Positions 17,701 through 25,100 of a DNA stretch of 64,000 bases are shown in pieces. Position numbers and translations under genes: made by a program. The notes beneath the pieces are model-generated. The model worked only from the letters and a program-made list of their open reading frames with translations. It was not told the origin of the DNA and searched no databases. The stretch is from positions 62,001 through 126,000 of the forward strand of contig JBAWZA010000002.1 of the NCBI GenBank assembly GCA_037143335.1, given 5' to 3'. The number at the start of each line of letters is the position of its first letter. Position 1 is the first letter of the stretch. Source of the DNA: PALSA-1296 sp037143335. Its GTDB lineage: Bacteria; Bacteroidota; Ignavibacteria; Palsa-1295.

Positions 17701-17708
17701 TATATTTG
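17701..17708 (+). promoter_or_regulatory. Bacteroidota-type promoter, -7 box
   Basis: TATATTTG (exact TAnnTTTG) with a TTG at 17678-17680, 20 bases upstream, fitting the -33/-7 spacing. The predicted transcript start near 17715 precedes a terminator-like hairpin at 17751-17776 and, further on, the rRNA methyltransferase gene. Confidence 0.55.
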
Positions 17709-17750
17709 CAACCGAGATGAAGAGAGGAATTCAAAATGAATTTTTTGAGG

Positions 17751-17776
17751 AAGAGTCCGCCGCGGCGGACTCTTTT
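17751..17776 (+). terminator. strong hairpin plus T-run in the methyltransferase leader
   Basis: A perfect 10-bp stem (AAGAGTCCGC / GCGGACTCTT, loop CGCG) followed by a short run of T. It lies 45 bases after the predicted promoter and 92 bases before the methyltransferase start, so most transcripts could stop here. It could act as an attenuator or as the end of a roughly 60-nt RNA. Confidence 0.6.
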
Positions 17777-17867
17777 GTTATGGAGATGTAAAAATGTGCG
17801 CGCGAACTGCTAAGTTTATACAGGGTAAGGAGTTACAAGGGCTTCCGCCCAAAATGAGGATGCAAAA

Positions 17868-18674
17868 ATGGGGTTAGGTCAGGACTATATTTCGATTACA
17901 CGATCTCATGCCGATGAGTTACGGACCTTGGTTCGGGACTCAGCTGAGCGTGAGGCAACTCGGACGTTTGTGATCGAAGGACCGCATCTTCTCCAGCGAG
18001 CAAGTGAGGATGCACCACATTTGGTGCGTGAGTTAATTGTTACCGAAAAGGCATTGGAGGTTTATTCTGATCTGATCCAACTCTTTGCTAGAAAAAAGGT
18101 AGGTATCCAAGTTGCAAGCCCAAAGCTTGCTGAGTTAATATCGGATACCAAATCACCTCAAGGGATTTTTGCTGTGGTAGAGATGCCAGATGCGGATGAG
18201 TCGGAATCGCCGGGTGATATTGTCATAGCGCTTGATGATGTTCAGGATCCGGGTAATGTGGGGACGATCATTCGTTCGGCCGCTTGGTTTGGTGCGGAGC
18301 AGGTTTATCTCTCCGATGGCTGCGCTGATCCTTATTCACCGAAGGTTGTGCGTGCGACGCAGGGCGAGATATTTTCCGTAAGTGTGGGGAATCGTGGGAG
18401 GCTCTTAGAAAAGTTAGTATATTTGCATAGCAAAGGTTACCAGGTAGTCTGTGCGACTCTTGAACAATCGGCGTGTTCCTTGTATGAGATGACATTCGCC
18501 ACAAAGATGGTGATCGTCTTTGGAAGTGAAGCTCATGGAGTGAGCAATGCAATACTCCAGATGGCTGATGCGAAGCTGGTGATTCCGAAATACGGAGCTG
18601 GCGAATCGTTAAATGTTGCAATGAGTGCAGCAGTGATTTTATCTGAGATAGCAAGGAAACGTAGTACTAAATGA
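17868..18674 (+). CDS. TrmH/SpoU-family RNA 2'-O-ribose methyltransferase
   Basis: A 268-residue cytoplasmic enzyme. The C-terminal SpoU domain has all three knot motifs: VQDPGNVGTIIRS (residues 125-137), VFGSEAHGVS and GESLNVAMSAAV, which bind S-adenosylmethionine and form the dimer. The N-terminal 100 residues are the small RNA-binding substrate domain (FVIEGPHLL at 34-42). Members methylate ribose in rRNA or tRNA; the exact target is not readable here, though the layout fits a 23S rRNA enzyme. GAGGA at 17856-17860 is a good ribosome binding site for ATG 17868. Transcription may be limited by the upstream hairpin. Confidence 0.93.
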   Translation: MGLGQDYISITRSHADELRTLVRDSAEREATRTFVIEGPHLLQRASEDAPHLVRELIVTEKALEVYSDLIQLFARKKVGIQVASPKLAELISDTKSPQGIFAVVEMPDADESESPGDIVIALDDVQDPGNVGTIIRSAAWFGAEQVYLSDGCADPYSPKVVRATQGEIFSVSVGNRGRLLEKLVYLHSKGYQVVCATLEQSACSLYEMTFATKMVIVFGSEAHGVSNAILQMADAKLVIPKYGAGESLNVAMSAAVILSEIARKRSTK

Positions 18675-18820
18675 AAAGCGATTCACAATGCAGATTTACG
18701 TGTAACGTTTTCCGATGAGTTGAGTATATTTAGATAAGAGAAATGAGTAACAAGTCATGACCGATCGTGACAGAGGCAGGGATGAGTTACGACAATGGCT
18801 CGAATAATAAGATGCAAGCC

Positions 18821-18827
18821 AAGGAGG
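18821..18827 (+). promoter_or_regulatory. strong ribosome binding site deciding the TPR gene start
   Basis: AAGGAGG stands 8 bases before ATG 18836, whereas the upstream in-frame GTG 18767 and ATG 18782 lack a comparable site. Confidence 0.7.
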
Positions 18828-18835
18828 CGAGCGAA

Positions 18836-19339
18836 ATGAAAACTACGAAACTAGCAACACAATCCACACCGCAACAGCAAGCCCAAGAATTTTTGCAGAA
18901 GGCGTATCGTCTGCAAATGTCAGGGCACTTGCAAGAGGCTATCGAAAATTATGAAGCTTCGATAGCGATTGTACCGACTGCTGAGGCTCATACCTTTTTA
19001 GGATGGGCACATAGTTTCCTCGGAAATTATGAACAAGCAATTGAAGAGTGCAAGACGGCAATATCGATTGATCCTGAGTTCGGGAATCCGTACAATGATA
19101 TTGGTGCGTATATGATTCAGAAGGGTGAACCCGATCAGGCAATTCCTTTTCTGGAATTGGCGATGAATGCCAAACGCTATGCAACACCACACTTTCCACA
19201 TTATAACTTGGGAAGAATTTTAGAGCGCCGAGGCGATTGGTTTGAAGCACTTGGCGAGTATGAGCAAGCTCTGGAAATTGAACCGAGCTATACGTTAGCC
19301 AAAGATGCTTACTATAGACTCATGGCATTGATGAATTAG
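18836..19339 (+). CDS. tetratricopeptide-repeat protein
   Basis: A 167-residue protein, after a short polar N-terminus made of four TPR units: AYRLQMSGHLQEAIENYEAS, then GWAHSFLGNYEQAIEECKTA, DIGAYMIQKGEPDQAIPFLE and NLGRILERRGDWFEALGEYE. No signal peptide or other domain is visible, so it is probably a cytoplasmic scaffold whose partner is unknown. The start was set by the AAGGAGG at 18821; the frame is open to 18767. A 16-codon mini-frame (18757-18807) overlaps the upstream region. A terminator follows at 19363. Confidence 0.85.
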   Translation: MKTTKLATQSTPQQQAQEFLQKAYRLQMSGHLQEAIENYEASIAIVPTAEAHTFLGWAHSFLGNYEQAIEECKTAISIDPEFGNPYNDIGAYMIQKGEPDQAIPFLELAMNAKRYATPHFPHYNLGRILERRGDWFEALGEYEQALEIEPSYTLAKDAYYRLMALMN

Positions 19340-19362
19340 TTGATGGTGAATGATGGGAAAAG

Positions 19363-19397
19363 TGCTGTAATTTGCTGAATGCAATTGCAGCATTTTT
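19363..19397 (+). terminator. Rho-independent terminator after the TPR gene
   Basis: A 10-bp stem (TGCTGTAATT / AATTGCAGCA, one G-U pair) with a 10-base loop, followed by TTTTTCTTT. It sits 24 bases past the TPR stop. The longest possible Rieske frame (TTG 19372) would begin inside it, an argument for the later ATG. Confidence 0.75.
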
Positions 19398-19446
19398 CTT
19401 TCTCATTTACGTTAAACTTTTCCCAAACACTAACGAAGTAAAGACA

Positions 19447-19959
19447 ATGAACCGTAGAGAATTTATCGAACGAGCCTGCTTGACAGGAATTGGTGTTGCA
19501 ATCGGAATCTCTGAACTGACAGCATTGAGCATCCCGACACTTCAAGCAGCTCCACGACTCAATTCATTCACCGGAAAACGGGAGATTCCTATTCGGCTTG
19601 AAGATACTCCGGAGTTGAAAGAAATCGGCTCGGCCTATCATCTCACCTTAGATGAGATGGAAAAAGATTTGCTTGTTGTCCACATGCAAGATGATACGTA
19701 TCTGGCGATAGATATTAAGTGTACTCATAAAGGTTGCGAGGTGAAGTTCGAGGATAAATCGAACATGTTCGTTTGTCCTTGCCATGATTCACGATTTGAT
19801 ATTAATGGCAAGCCTAAGAGCGGTCCTGCAACTACTCCACTAACCCGATACAAGACGAGTTTCAAAGATGGTGAGGTCTTAATCGAAATCCCCGTTGAAG
19901 GTGAGACACCTGCAATGAAATCCGATTCAAGCAAAGTAGATTCGACAAAGAAGAAATAA
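19447..19959 (+). CDS. Tat-exported Rieske [2Fe-2S] protein
   Basis: A 170-residue protein starting MNRREF, a twin-arginine signal followed by a hydrophobic stretch (about 11-35). The Rieske fold has both cluster boxes: Cys92-Thr-His94 with Cys97 (CTHKGC) and Cys110-Pro-Cys112-His113, the outer Cys/His pairs holding the cluster and Cys97/Cys112 forming the disulfide. The tail is lysine-rich. No cytochrome b or c1 gene lies nearby, so assignment to a bc1 complex is unproven; it may be a stand-alone periplasmic electron carrier. The start is ATG 19447, since the longer frame would begin in the upstream terminator. A second, shorter Rieske gene is at 23877. Confidence 0.9.
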   Translation: MNRREFIERACLTGIGVAIGISELTALSIPTLQAAPRLNSFTGKREIPIRLEDTPELKEIGSAYHLTLDEMEKDLLVVHMQDDTYLAIDIKCTHKGCEVKFEDKSNMFVCPCHDSRFDINGKPKSGPATTPLTRYKTSFKDGEVLIEIPVEGETPAMKSDSSKVDSTKKK

Positions 19960-20045
19960 ACTGTGGGCTGATAGTGTTAAATGATTCGTTGTCATAGCGA
20001 CACACGAGTATTTGATAATTTTCACAATTTATTTTTCCTGCAGAA

Positions 20046-21917
20046 TTGAGATCAAGCGACGATATTGTTGAGCGCATCCGAAGTGCAACGAGCATCGTTG
20101 ATATCGTTAGTGAGCATGTCCGATTACGAAAACGAGGCAAGAATTATTTAGGTCTGTGTCCCTTTCATACCGAGAAGACTCCTTCATTCAACGTCCTTGA
20201 TGATAAGGGGATTTACAAATGTTTTGGTTGTGGTGAATCAGGCGATGTCTTCAGCTTCGTGATGAAGATTGAAGGGTTAAATTTTCCTGAGACATTAGAA
20301 AAACTTGCCAAGGTTGCTGGTATTGATTATGTCAAGTCTGAGAAAAGGTCTGATGAAGTTGAAGATAAGACCGAGCCATTGGTCGGAGCCTGTCGTGAAT
20401 TTGCTGGATTTTGTTATCGGTCACTCCGAGCCGAACAAGGGATGGGGGCAATGGAATATCTTCGGGATAGGGAGTTCTCTCAAGATATTTTGAAGAAATT
20501 TGGAGTCGGCTATGCTCCTGAAGGTGATCATTCCTTTCTGAGATCGCAAAGTATATCGAGTAAGACACTCGGTATCTATGAGCAAGCAGGAATCATTTCA
20601 AAAAATGATCGAGGCGAACAATACGAAAGATTTCGGAATAGAATAATATTTCCGATCATGAATCAGACGGGAAGAATCATTGCATTCGGTGGTAGAGTGA
20701 TGCCTGGCGCTTCGAAGGAAATAGCAAAGTATGTGAATTCCCCCGAGACAATGATATATCATAAGTCGCAAATTCTCTACGGATTATTTCAAGCAAAAGA
20801 AGCGATAAGGAAAAAAGATTTTGCGATTCTGGTTGAAGGATATGCGGATGTCTTAGCAGTATCACAAGCAGGATTTGAAAATGTGATAGCTGCCGCTGGC
20901 ACTTCGTTGACAACGGAGCAGCTGAATTTACTTCGAAGATATACCAAGACGATTGTACTGCTCTTTGATGCTGATCTTGCTGGCAAGAATGCTGCACTTC
21001 GTGGAATTGAACTTGCTCTTACGGCAGACTTTGATGTAAGCTGTATTGTCCTCCCACAAGGTGAAGATCCGGATTCTTTCCTCAAGAAAGAAGGAGCCGA
21101 TGGATTTGAGCGACAACTTGGAATCAAGACATCGTTCATCGAGACGAAAGCACGGCTCCTCAAAGAACAAGGGTTATTCGATACACCCGAAGGCTCGGCA
21201 CGTGCCATTCGCTCGTTGGTGGAGTCTATCGCAAAAGTGCCAGATGCAATTAAGAGAGAATTATTCATTCGTCGAATTGCTGAAAAGTTTAAGTTGATGG
21301 AAACGACGCTTTTAGCTGAGCTTCAAAAAATTACGGGTCGGGAGAGGAGGGAAGTTGTTCGAAAACAAATTGAAACGGGAAATCGCAATCTATCTCATTT
21401 GCCGATAGATACTTCGCCACCTCAACAAGTGACAGAACAGAAGGCACAACCAGCTGAAAAAGAATTGCTCCGGGCTTTTTTAGAAAATACTGCCGTTGCA
21501 TATAAAGCACTCATTGAAGTGGATTTCGATTTTACACTATTGCAGAATGAATTTGTAAAATCAATCATTATGATGGCGATTAAAAGTTATGAAGAAACGG
21601 GCGAATCACCTTCGGCGGCAATTCTTCTCGAAGCATTTCATGATGATGAAGTTGTACGAAAAATGATTATTGATACGCTTGTGGTTAATGATAAAATTAG
21701 CGAAGAGTGGGAAGCTGGGAATTATACCATTACTGAGATAGAGGAGCGTATTGGTCAATCAGCCAAGCAAAGCTCTACGGTAATTTCGAAAGCGGTTTAC
21801 AAAAAAGAACAATCGGCAATGTATCCCCAATTGAACCGACTTACTGATGAAGATGAACTAAACGAAATGCTTGAAAAGGCTATGATAGCGGCTCAAATGA
21901 TTCACCCAAAAAATTAA
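20046..21917 (+). CDS. dnaG: DNA primase
   Basis: A 623-residue enzyme that makes RNA primers for replication. The N-terminal zinc-binding domain has Cys38, His41, Cys59 and Cys62 (CPFHTEKTPSF...CFGCGESGD). The RNA polymerase/TOPRIM core includes VEGYADVLA with its catalytic Glu and LLFDADLAGKNA with the metal-binding DxD. The C-terminal part (about 430-620) is the variable helicase-interaction domain. The start is TTG 20046; homology to the DDIVERIR segment begins within five residues, so nothing is missing. It ends tail to tail with the next minus-strand gene, sharing TTAA. No rpoD or rpsU follows, unlike the classical macromolecular-synthesis operon. Confidence 0.96.
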   Translation: MRSSDDIVERIRSATSIVDIVSEHVRLRKRGKNYLGLCPFHTEKTPSFNVLDDKGIYKCFGCGESGDVFSFVMKIEGLNFPETLEKLAKVAGIDYVKSEKRSDEVEDKTEPLVGACREFAGFCYRSLRAEQGMGAMEYLRDREFSQDILKKFGVGYAPEGDHSFLRSQSISSKTLGIYEQAGIISKNDRGEQYERFRNRIIFPIMNQTGRIIAFGGRVMPGASKEIAKYVNSPETMIYHKSQILYGLFQAKEAIRKKDFAILVEGYADVLAVSQAGFENVIAAAGTSLTTEQLNLLRRYTKTIVLLFDADLAGKNAALRGIELALTADFDVSCIVLPQGEDPDSFLKKEGADGFERQLGIKTSFIETKARLLKEQGLFDTPEGSARAIRSLVESIAKVPDAIKRELFIRRIAEKFKLMETTLLAELQKITGRERREVVRKQIETGNRNLSHLPIDTSPPQQVTEQKAQPAEKELLRAFLENTAVAYKALIEVDFDFTLLQNEFVKSIIMMAIKSYEETGESPSAAILLEAFHDDEVVRKMIIDTLVVNDKISEEWEAGNYTITEIEERIGQSAKQSSTVISKAVYKKEQSAMYPQLNRLTDEDELNEMLEKAMIAAQMIHPKN

Positions 21918-22204
21918 CGACCACGCTTTTCACGAATCATTGCTGCGACGATACGAACAGTTGAATACTCTGCGGCTTCGGGATGATCTTTGAGCCAGGT
22001 ATTTTTCATGACAACAAAAGTCCCGCCACCGATTAAGGAGATTGGAAGAAAGAACATGCTCAAGATACTATAGTAGAATCCTTCGGAAAGTTTTGCGCCG
22101 GCAGCCGTCATTGACTCTTTGCACATCGGACATGATTGACCGAAAGCTGTGGTCGCGATCAAGATTAATGTAAATGAGAGTAGATATTTGCCGAATGTTT
22201 TCAT
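21914..22204 (-). CDS. small exported membrane protein with a CPMC motif
   Basis: A 96-residue protein: signal peptide (about 1-22, ending TAFGQ), then SCPMCKESM, a transmembrane helix (about 45-67, YYSILSMFFLPISLIGGGTF) and a basic C-terminus. The CxxC sits just after the predicted cleavage site, on the outer face. I cannot name the family. The location, last in a run of oxidase-assembly genes (SCO, DUF420, DUF983), suggests a role with copper or thiol chemistry in cytochrome oxidase assembly, by context only. A longer frame runs up to 22387 but overlaps the DUF983 gene; ATG 22204 fits the signal peptide. Its stop overlaps that of dnaG. Confidence 0.72.
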   Translation of the reverse strand: MKTFGKYLLSFTLILIATTAFGQSCPMCKESMTAAGAKLSEGFYYSILSMFFLPISLIGGGTFVVMKNTWLKDHPEAAEYSTVRIVAAMIREKRGR

Positions 22205-22220
22205 AACGCAGATAACAGTT

Positions 22221-22664
22221 TTAGTCTTTATATAATCCCCCGCCAAGTTGCAAGCCACCAGCCCACAGTGCTTTTGAACGAGGATAAAACCATGTTGGAA
22301 AAATAATATTGAACGATGCCCAGATTGCAATCTGAGTCCACATCTCAAGGCCAAGAATAAAATTCGTGAAGAGAAACCCACTAACAAAAAATGCTTCAGT
22401 CAGTAGGATGTTGATATACATCGAGACGATATACTCGCCTGCTTCGCGCTCATACTTCACATAACAAACCGGGCACTCCTCATGCATCTTAAAATATGAT
22501 TTAAACATTTTTCCATCTTGACACGAAGGACAAATCCTTTTCATTCCGCAACGAATAAGTTGAGGCACAGATCTGATTGGATTCACATTCGATGAACTAC
22601 GGAGAGCGTTGTTATCGCTCTGAATCGGCGAGAAGGGGGCAGGTTGTTTACTCCGAGCGATCAT
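22221..22664 (-). CDS. DUF983 family membrane protein
   Basis: A 147-residue protein. The central zinc-ribbon-like region has CPSCQDGKMF and CPVCYVKY, two CxxC pairs about 20 residues apart, as in DUF983, followed by two transmembrane helices (about 80-125). DUF983 genes often lie by cytochrome c oxidase genes in proteobacteria and bacteroidota, but their biochemical role is not established. ATG 22664 was chosen; the open frame extends to 22751, overlapping the DUF420 gene. The N-terminal ~35 residues are poorly conserved-looking and polar. Confidence 0.85.
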   Translation of the reverse strand: MIARSKQPAPFSPIQSDNNALRSSSNVNPIRSVPQLIRCGMKRICPSCQDGKMFKSYFKMHEECPVCYVKYEREAGEYIVSMYINILLTEAFFVSGFLFTNFILGLEMWTQIAIWASFNIIFPTWFYPRSKALWAGGLQLGGGLYKD

Positions 22665-22675
22665 TATAGAGTCTT

Positions 22676-23107
22676 CTATGAAATATGCTGCGGGAAAATT
22701 TGATACAAGAGTAAATAGATGATCACTCCAGTAATCGAGACATAGAGCCAAATCGGATAAGCGTACTTTACAATTCTCCGATGCTTTTCGTCTTCTCTGC
22801 GAAGTCCGCGACGTAATGAAATGGTAGCAAACACGGGGACGGTAACAGCAAGAAGAACATGGGAGAGCAGTAGCGTCAGATAGATCGGCTTAAGCCATAT
22901 CGGCTCCTTAAATGGGACGCTCAGGACATTGTAGTGATAGATTAGGTAACAGATTAAGAAGAGAATCGAAACACAAAACGCTGCGATCATAATATTCTTA
23001 TGATTCTCGATTCGCTCATTCTTGATTTGATTCCGAGCGATCAAAAGTAGAACAGTCGCTATAGCATTGAGCGAAGCATTGACGATAGGCAAGTCATAAA
23101 CGGTCAT
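22676..23107 (-). CDS. DUF420 family membrane protein
   Basis: A 143-residue protein with four transmembrane helices. The family pattern is clear: LPIVNASLNAIA at the start, then IENHKNIMIAAFCVSILFL, CYLIYHYNV and later HVLLAVTVPVF and KHRRIVKYAYPIWLYVSITG, with conserved histidines on several helices. DUF420 is found beside SCO and haem-copper oxidase genes (CtaM-like in Bacillus, where it is needed for oxidase maturation). Its start overlaps the SCO stop by four bases, so the two are co-translated. Confidence 0.88.
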   Translation of the reverse strand: MTVYDLPIVNASLNAIATVLLLIARNQIKNERIENHKNIMIAAFCVSILFLICYLIYHYNVLSVPFKEPIWLKPIYLTLLLSHVLLAVTVPVFATISLRRGLRREDEKHRRIVKYAYPIWLYVSITGVIIYLLLYQIFPQHIS

Positions 23108-23751
23108 TGTGCAGTTTTCTCCTCCCGCATGAGATCACCGATGTCTGTTAGAACCTTCGTCTGTACATCATCAGCTGTTCCATCATAGTAACCGCGAATG
23201 ACACCTTGCTTATCAATAAGCACAAGTCGCTCACTATGCACGATTGGCTCTTTGGTATCGGCATTGGCAGAATCCAATGTCAACTTAAATCCATCTTTCG
23301 CCAGAGTATAGACTCCAGCAACGGACCCTGTCAAGAATGACCAACTACTGAGATTGGCATGAAAATGCTTTGCATAATCACTGAGCACCTCAGGAGTATC
23401 AGTATTCGGATCAACGCTAAAGCTGACCAGTTGTACGCCTGATTTATTTTTGATGAGCGATTGCTGTAAGTTTGCCATTGCCTGGGTCAGCATCGGGCAT
23501 GTTCCTTCGCAATTAGTAAAAATAAGATCTGCTACCCAAATCTTACCTTTAAGGTCGGCAAGTGATAGAGTAGTTCTATCCTGTTTCGTCAGCGTGAAAT
23601 TGGGGACAATTCCCAGTGCAGGAAGTGTCCGAGTTGGTTTGACTAACTCTTGTTTACGAAGCCACTGATTGAGCGAGAAAATCCCTATACTAATCAGTCC
23701 GACTGCAAGGACGGTCCATAGAATCCGCTGTGTAATTTTTTGCTCCGACAT
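23104..23751 (-). CDS. SCO1/SenC copper chaperone
   Basis: A 215-residue membrane-anchored thioredoxin-fold protein, with one N-terminal helix at about residues 11-27. The copper site is complete: Cys81 and Cys85 (CEGTC) and His172 (VHSERL). SCO proteins deliver copper to, or reduce the thiols of, the CuA site in oxidase subunit II, which fits the ctaC gene about 5 kb away. It is the first gene of the SCO-DUF420-DUF983-CPMC cluster and overlaps DUF420 by four bases. Confidence 0.94.
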   Translation of the reverse strand: MSEQKITQRILWTVLAVGLISIGIFSLNQWLRKQELVKPTRTLPALGIVPNFTLTKQDRTTLSLADLKGKIWVADLIFTNCEGTCPMLTQAMANLQQSLIKNKSGVQLVSFSVDPNTDTPEVLSDYAKHFHANLSSWSFLTGSVAGVYTLAKDGFKLTLDSANADTKEPIVHSERLVLIDKQGVIRGYYDGTADDVQTKVLTDIGDLMREEKTAQ

Positions 23752-23876
23752 TCTTTTCTTGATAGGTCGGTATAAACACTGATTGGTAGGAGAAAGTTGG
23801 AAGGACTTCGTCTTTAAGAGAACGCCGAAGCATGTCGTGTCGTTTTAAGCAGAACGAAAACTCCGATAAATATTGT

Positions 23877-24326
23877 ATGACCCGCAGAGAAATTCTACAA
23901 CTCTCGATTGCTGCTATCGGCATTCTACCAGCGTTCCCTATTTTAGGTTGCAATCCGACAACATCAGCCAATAACGAAAAGGTGAACGAAAACCCGAACC
24001 TCATTCACTTAGACCTTACTACCAGTTCGTATGCAGAATTGAGTAGTGTCGGAGGCTCAGTATATGCTGTTATTCAATCACAAAACCTTTCATTAATCGT
24101 GACCCGAGTTAGTGGAACGGAGATTGATGCTGTATCATCTGTTTGCACTCATGCTGGGTGTGAGGTAGGGTTGTTGGAGACAAGTTTAGGCGGTATGAGA
24201 TGCGCATGCCATAATTCTATGTTCCGACCCGATGGCAGTGTCATTGGCGGACCAGCTAGTCGTCCATTGCAAAAATATCCTGTAACGTTTGATGGGGAAA
24301 CAACTGTCACAATCGATATTTCATGA
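23877..24326 (+). CDS. Tat-exported Rieske [2Fe-2S] lipoprotein
   Basis: A 149-residue protein starting MTRREILQ, a twin-arginine signal, with a lipobox-like PILGC at Cys25. Rieske boxes: Cys90-Thr-His92 with Cys95, and Cys109-Ala-Cys111-His112. The frame is open to ATG 23832, but ATG 23877 gives the clean signal peptide. It is a compact Rieske domain, so it may be a soluble-side carrier tethered by lipid. It lies between the SCO cluster and ctaE, which it faces tail to tail (13-base gap); no cytochrome b gene accompanies it. A larger Rieske protein is encoded at 19447. Confidence 0.88.
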   Translation: MTRREILQLSIAAIGILPAFPILGCNPTTSANNEKVNENPNLIHLDLTTSSYAELSSVGGSVYAVIQSQNLSLIVTRVSGTEIDAVSSVCTHAGCEVGLLETSLGGMRCACHNSMFRPDGSVIGGPASRPLQKYPVTFDGETTVTIDIS

Positions 24327-24339
24327 TAGTAATGACTGA

Positions 24340-24942
24340 TTACCCATACACCAGCCCGACGATACAAGCCCAGAGCAATAGCATAAGGTAATGCCAGTTC
24401 AAGGTATTCGTGAAACCAATTTTGAGATCGGCGATTGGTTTTTTGTTCGAAGCTTTTTTCACGAATCGAAAGAGTGCGATGATTCCTCCAATAAAATGAG
24501 CAACGAAGGTGCCTGTAATAATAAAGTAGAGTCCGCCGAAGACCGTGCTCATCGTCACACCGCCTGCGAGAAGTCTCCAATATTCCATAGCCAATGCAAA
24601 GATGAAAAGGATTGAGATGCCGGCAGAAATGAGGACGAGGTTCGAGAATTTTTTACTGTTGCCAGCCTTCAGACTCGTCATCGCTACTGCAAGCAAAATT
24701 GTTGAGAGGATAATAGCTATGTCCTCGGGTATCATGTTCCCCAGACCAATTGGAGGTGTCCCTGTCGGTGGCCAAATATCGTTATTGCCCTTCAGCACAA
24801 ACCATCCTCCGAAGAGTCCTGCGAAGAGCATGATAGTTAAGGCGATGTAGAGCGTGAAGGCGAGACGTTTGGAGTTTACGATCTCTTTTCCATCATGTGT
24901 GCGATCGCCGAGTCCGGCTCGTTCGTAAATGATTGATTCCAT
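24340..24942 (-). CDS. ctaE: cytochrome c oxidase subunit III
   Basis: A 200-residue protein with five predicted helices, the short (five-helix) form of subunit III. Family features include LAFTLYIALTIMLFAGLFGGW at about residues 27-47, the helix with EYWRLL and the final LNWHYLMLLLWACIVGLVYG. The open frame runs to 25044, but that would overlap the small 44-codon gene, so ATG 24942 was chosen. It is the last gene of the ctaC-ctaD-ctaA-ctaB-(44 aa)-ctaE run. No subunit IV gene follows; instead the convergent Rieske gene comes next. Confidence 0.88.
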   Translation of the reverse strand: MESIIYERAGLGDRTHDGKEIVNSKRLAFTLYIALTIMLFAGLFGGWFVLKGNNDIWPPTGTPPIGLGNMIPEDIAIILSTILLAVAMTSLKAGNSKKFSNLVLISAGISILFIFALAMEYWRLLAGGVTMSTVFGGLYFIITGTFVAHFIGGIIALFRFVKKASNKKPIADLKIGFTNTLNWHYLMLLLWACIVGLVYG

Positions 24943-24943
24943 C

Positions 24944-25078
24944 TTAAAGATTCGGATAGATGATGATATAGACAACAGAGATGACGACAAGAGAAAGAAT
25001 CGTCGCAAGAAGAATTGCCAATATTTTCTTATTCTTTTTCCCAAGTTCGGGTGTTAGAATGGTTTGAGTATTTTCCAT
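24944..25078 (-). CDS. 44-residue single-span membrane protein in the oxidase operon
   Basis: A complete short frame, ATG at 25076-25078 and TAA at 24944-24946. The first 18 residues are polar and basic (MENTQTILTPELGKKNKK), followed by one hydrophobic helix (IILA-type, about 19-41) ending YPNL. The stop is separated by one base from the ctaE ATG, and the start lies 22 bases after the ctaB stop, so the spacing looks like that of a real operon gene. A small accessory oxidase subunit or assembly factor is plausible. It is too short for the usual length cut-off and has no recognised family. Confidence 0.62.
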   Translation of the reverse strand: MENTQTILTPELGKKNKKILAILLATILSLVVISVVYIIIYPNL

Positions 25079-25100
25079 AAATTGTTCTTTTGAGAAATCG

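Noticed and set aside
17717..17791. 24-codon frame across the leader hairpin
   Set aside because: It has no good ribosome binding site and its codons are mostly explained by the hairpin; kept only as part of the leader observation.
18757..18807. 16-codon mini-frame before the TPR gene
   Set aside because: Very short, highly charged and without a ribosome binding site; a regulatory uORF cannot be supported.
19372..19446. TTG-started extension of the first Rieske protein
   Set aside because: It begins inside the preceding gene's terminator and would hide the twin-arginine signal.
22205..22387. Extended N-terminus of the CPMC protein
   Set aside because: It overlaps the DUF983 gene and lacks a signal peptide at the new start.
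19447..24326. Reading the two Rieske genes as a bc1 complex operon
   Set aside because: They are on the plus strand, separated by primase and oxidase-assembly genes, and no cytochrome b or c1 frame is present.
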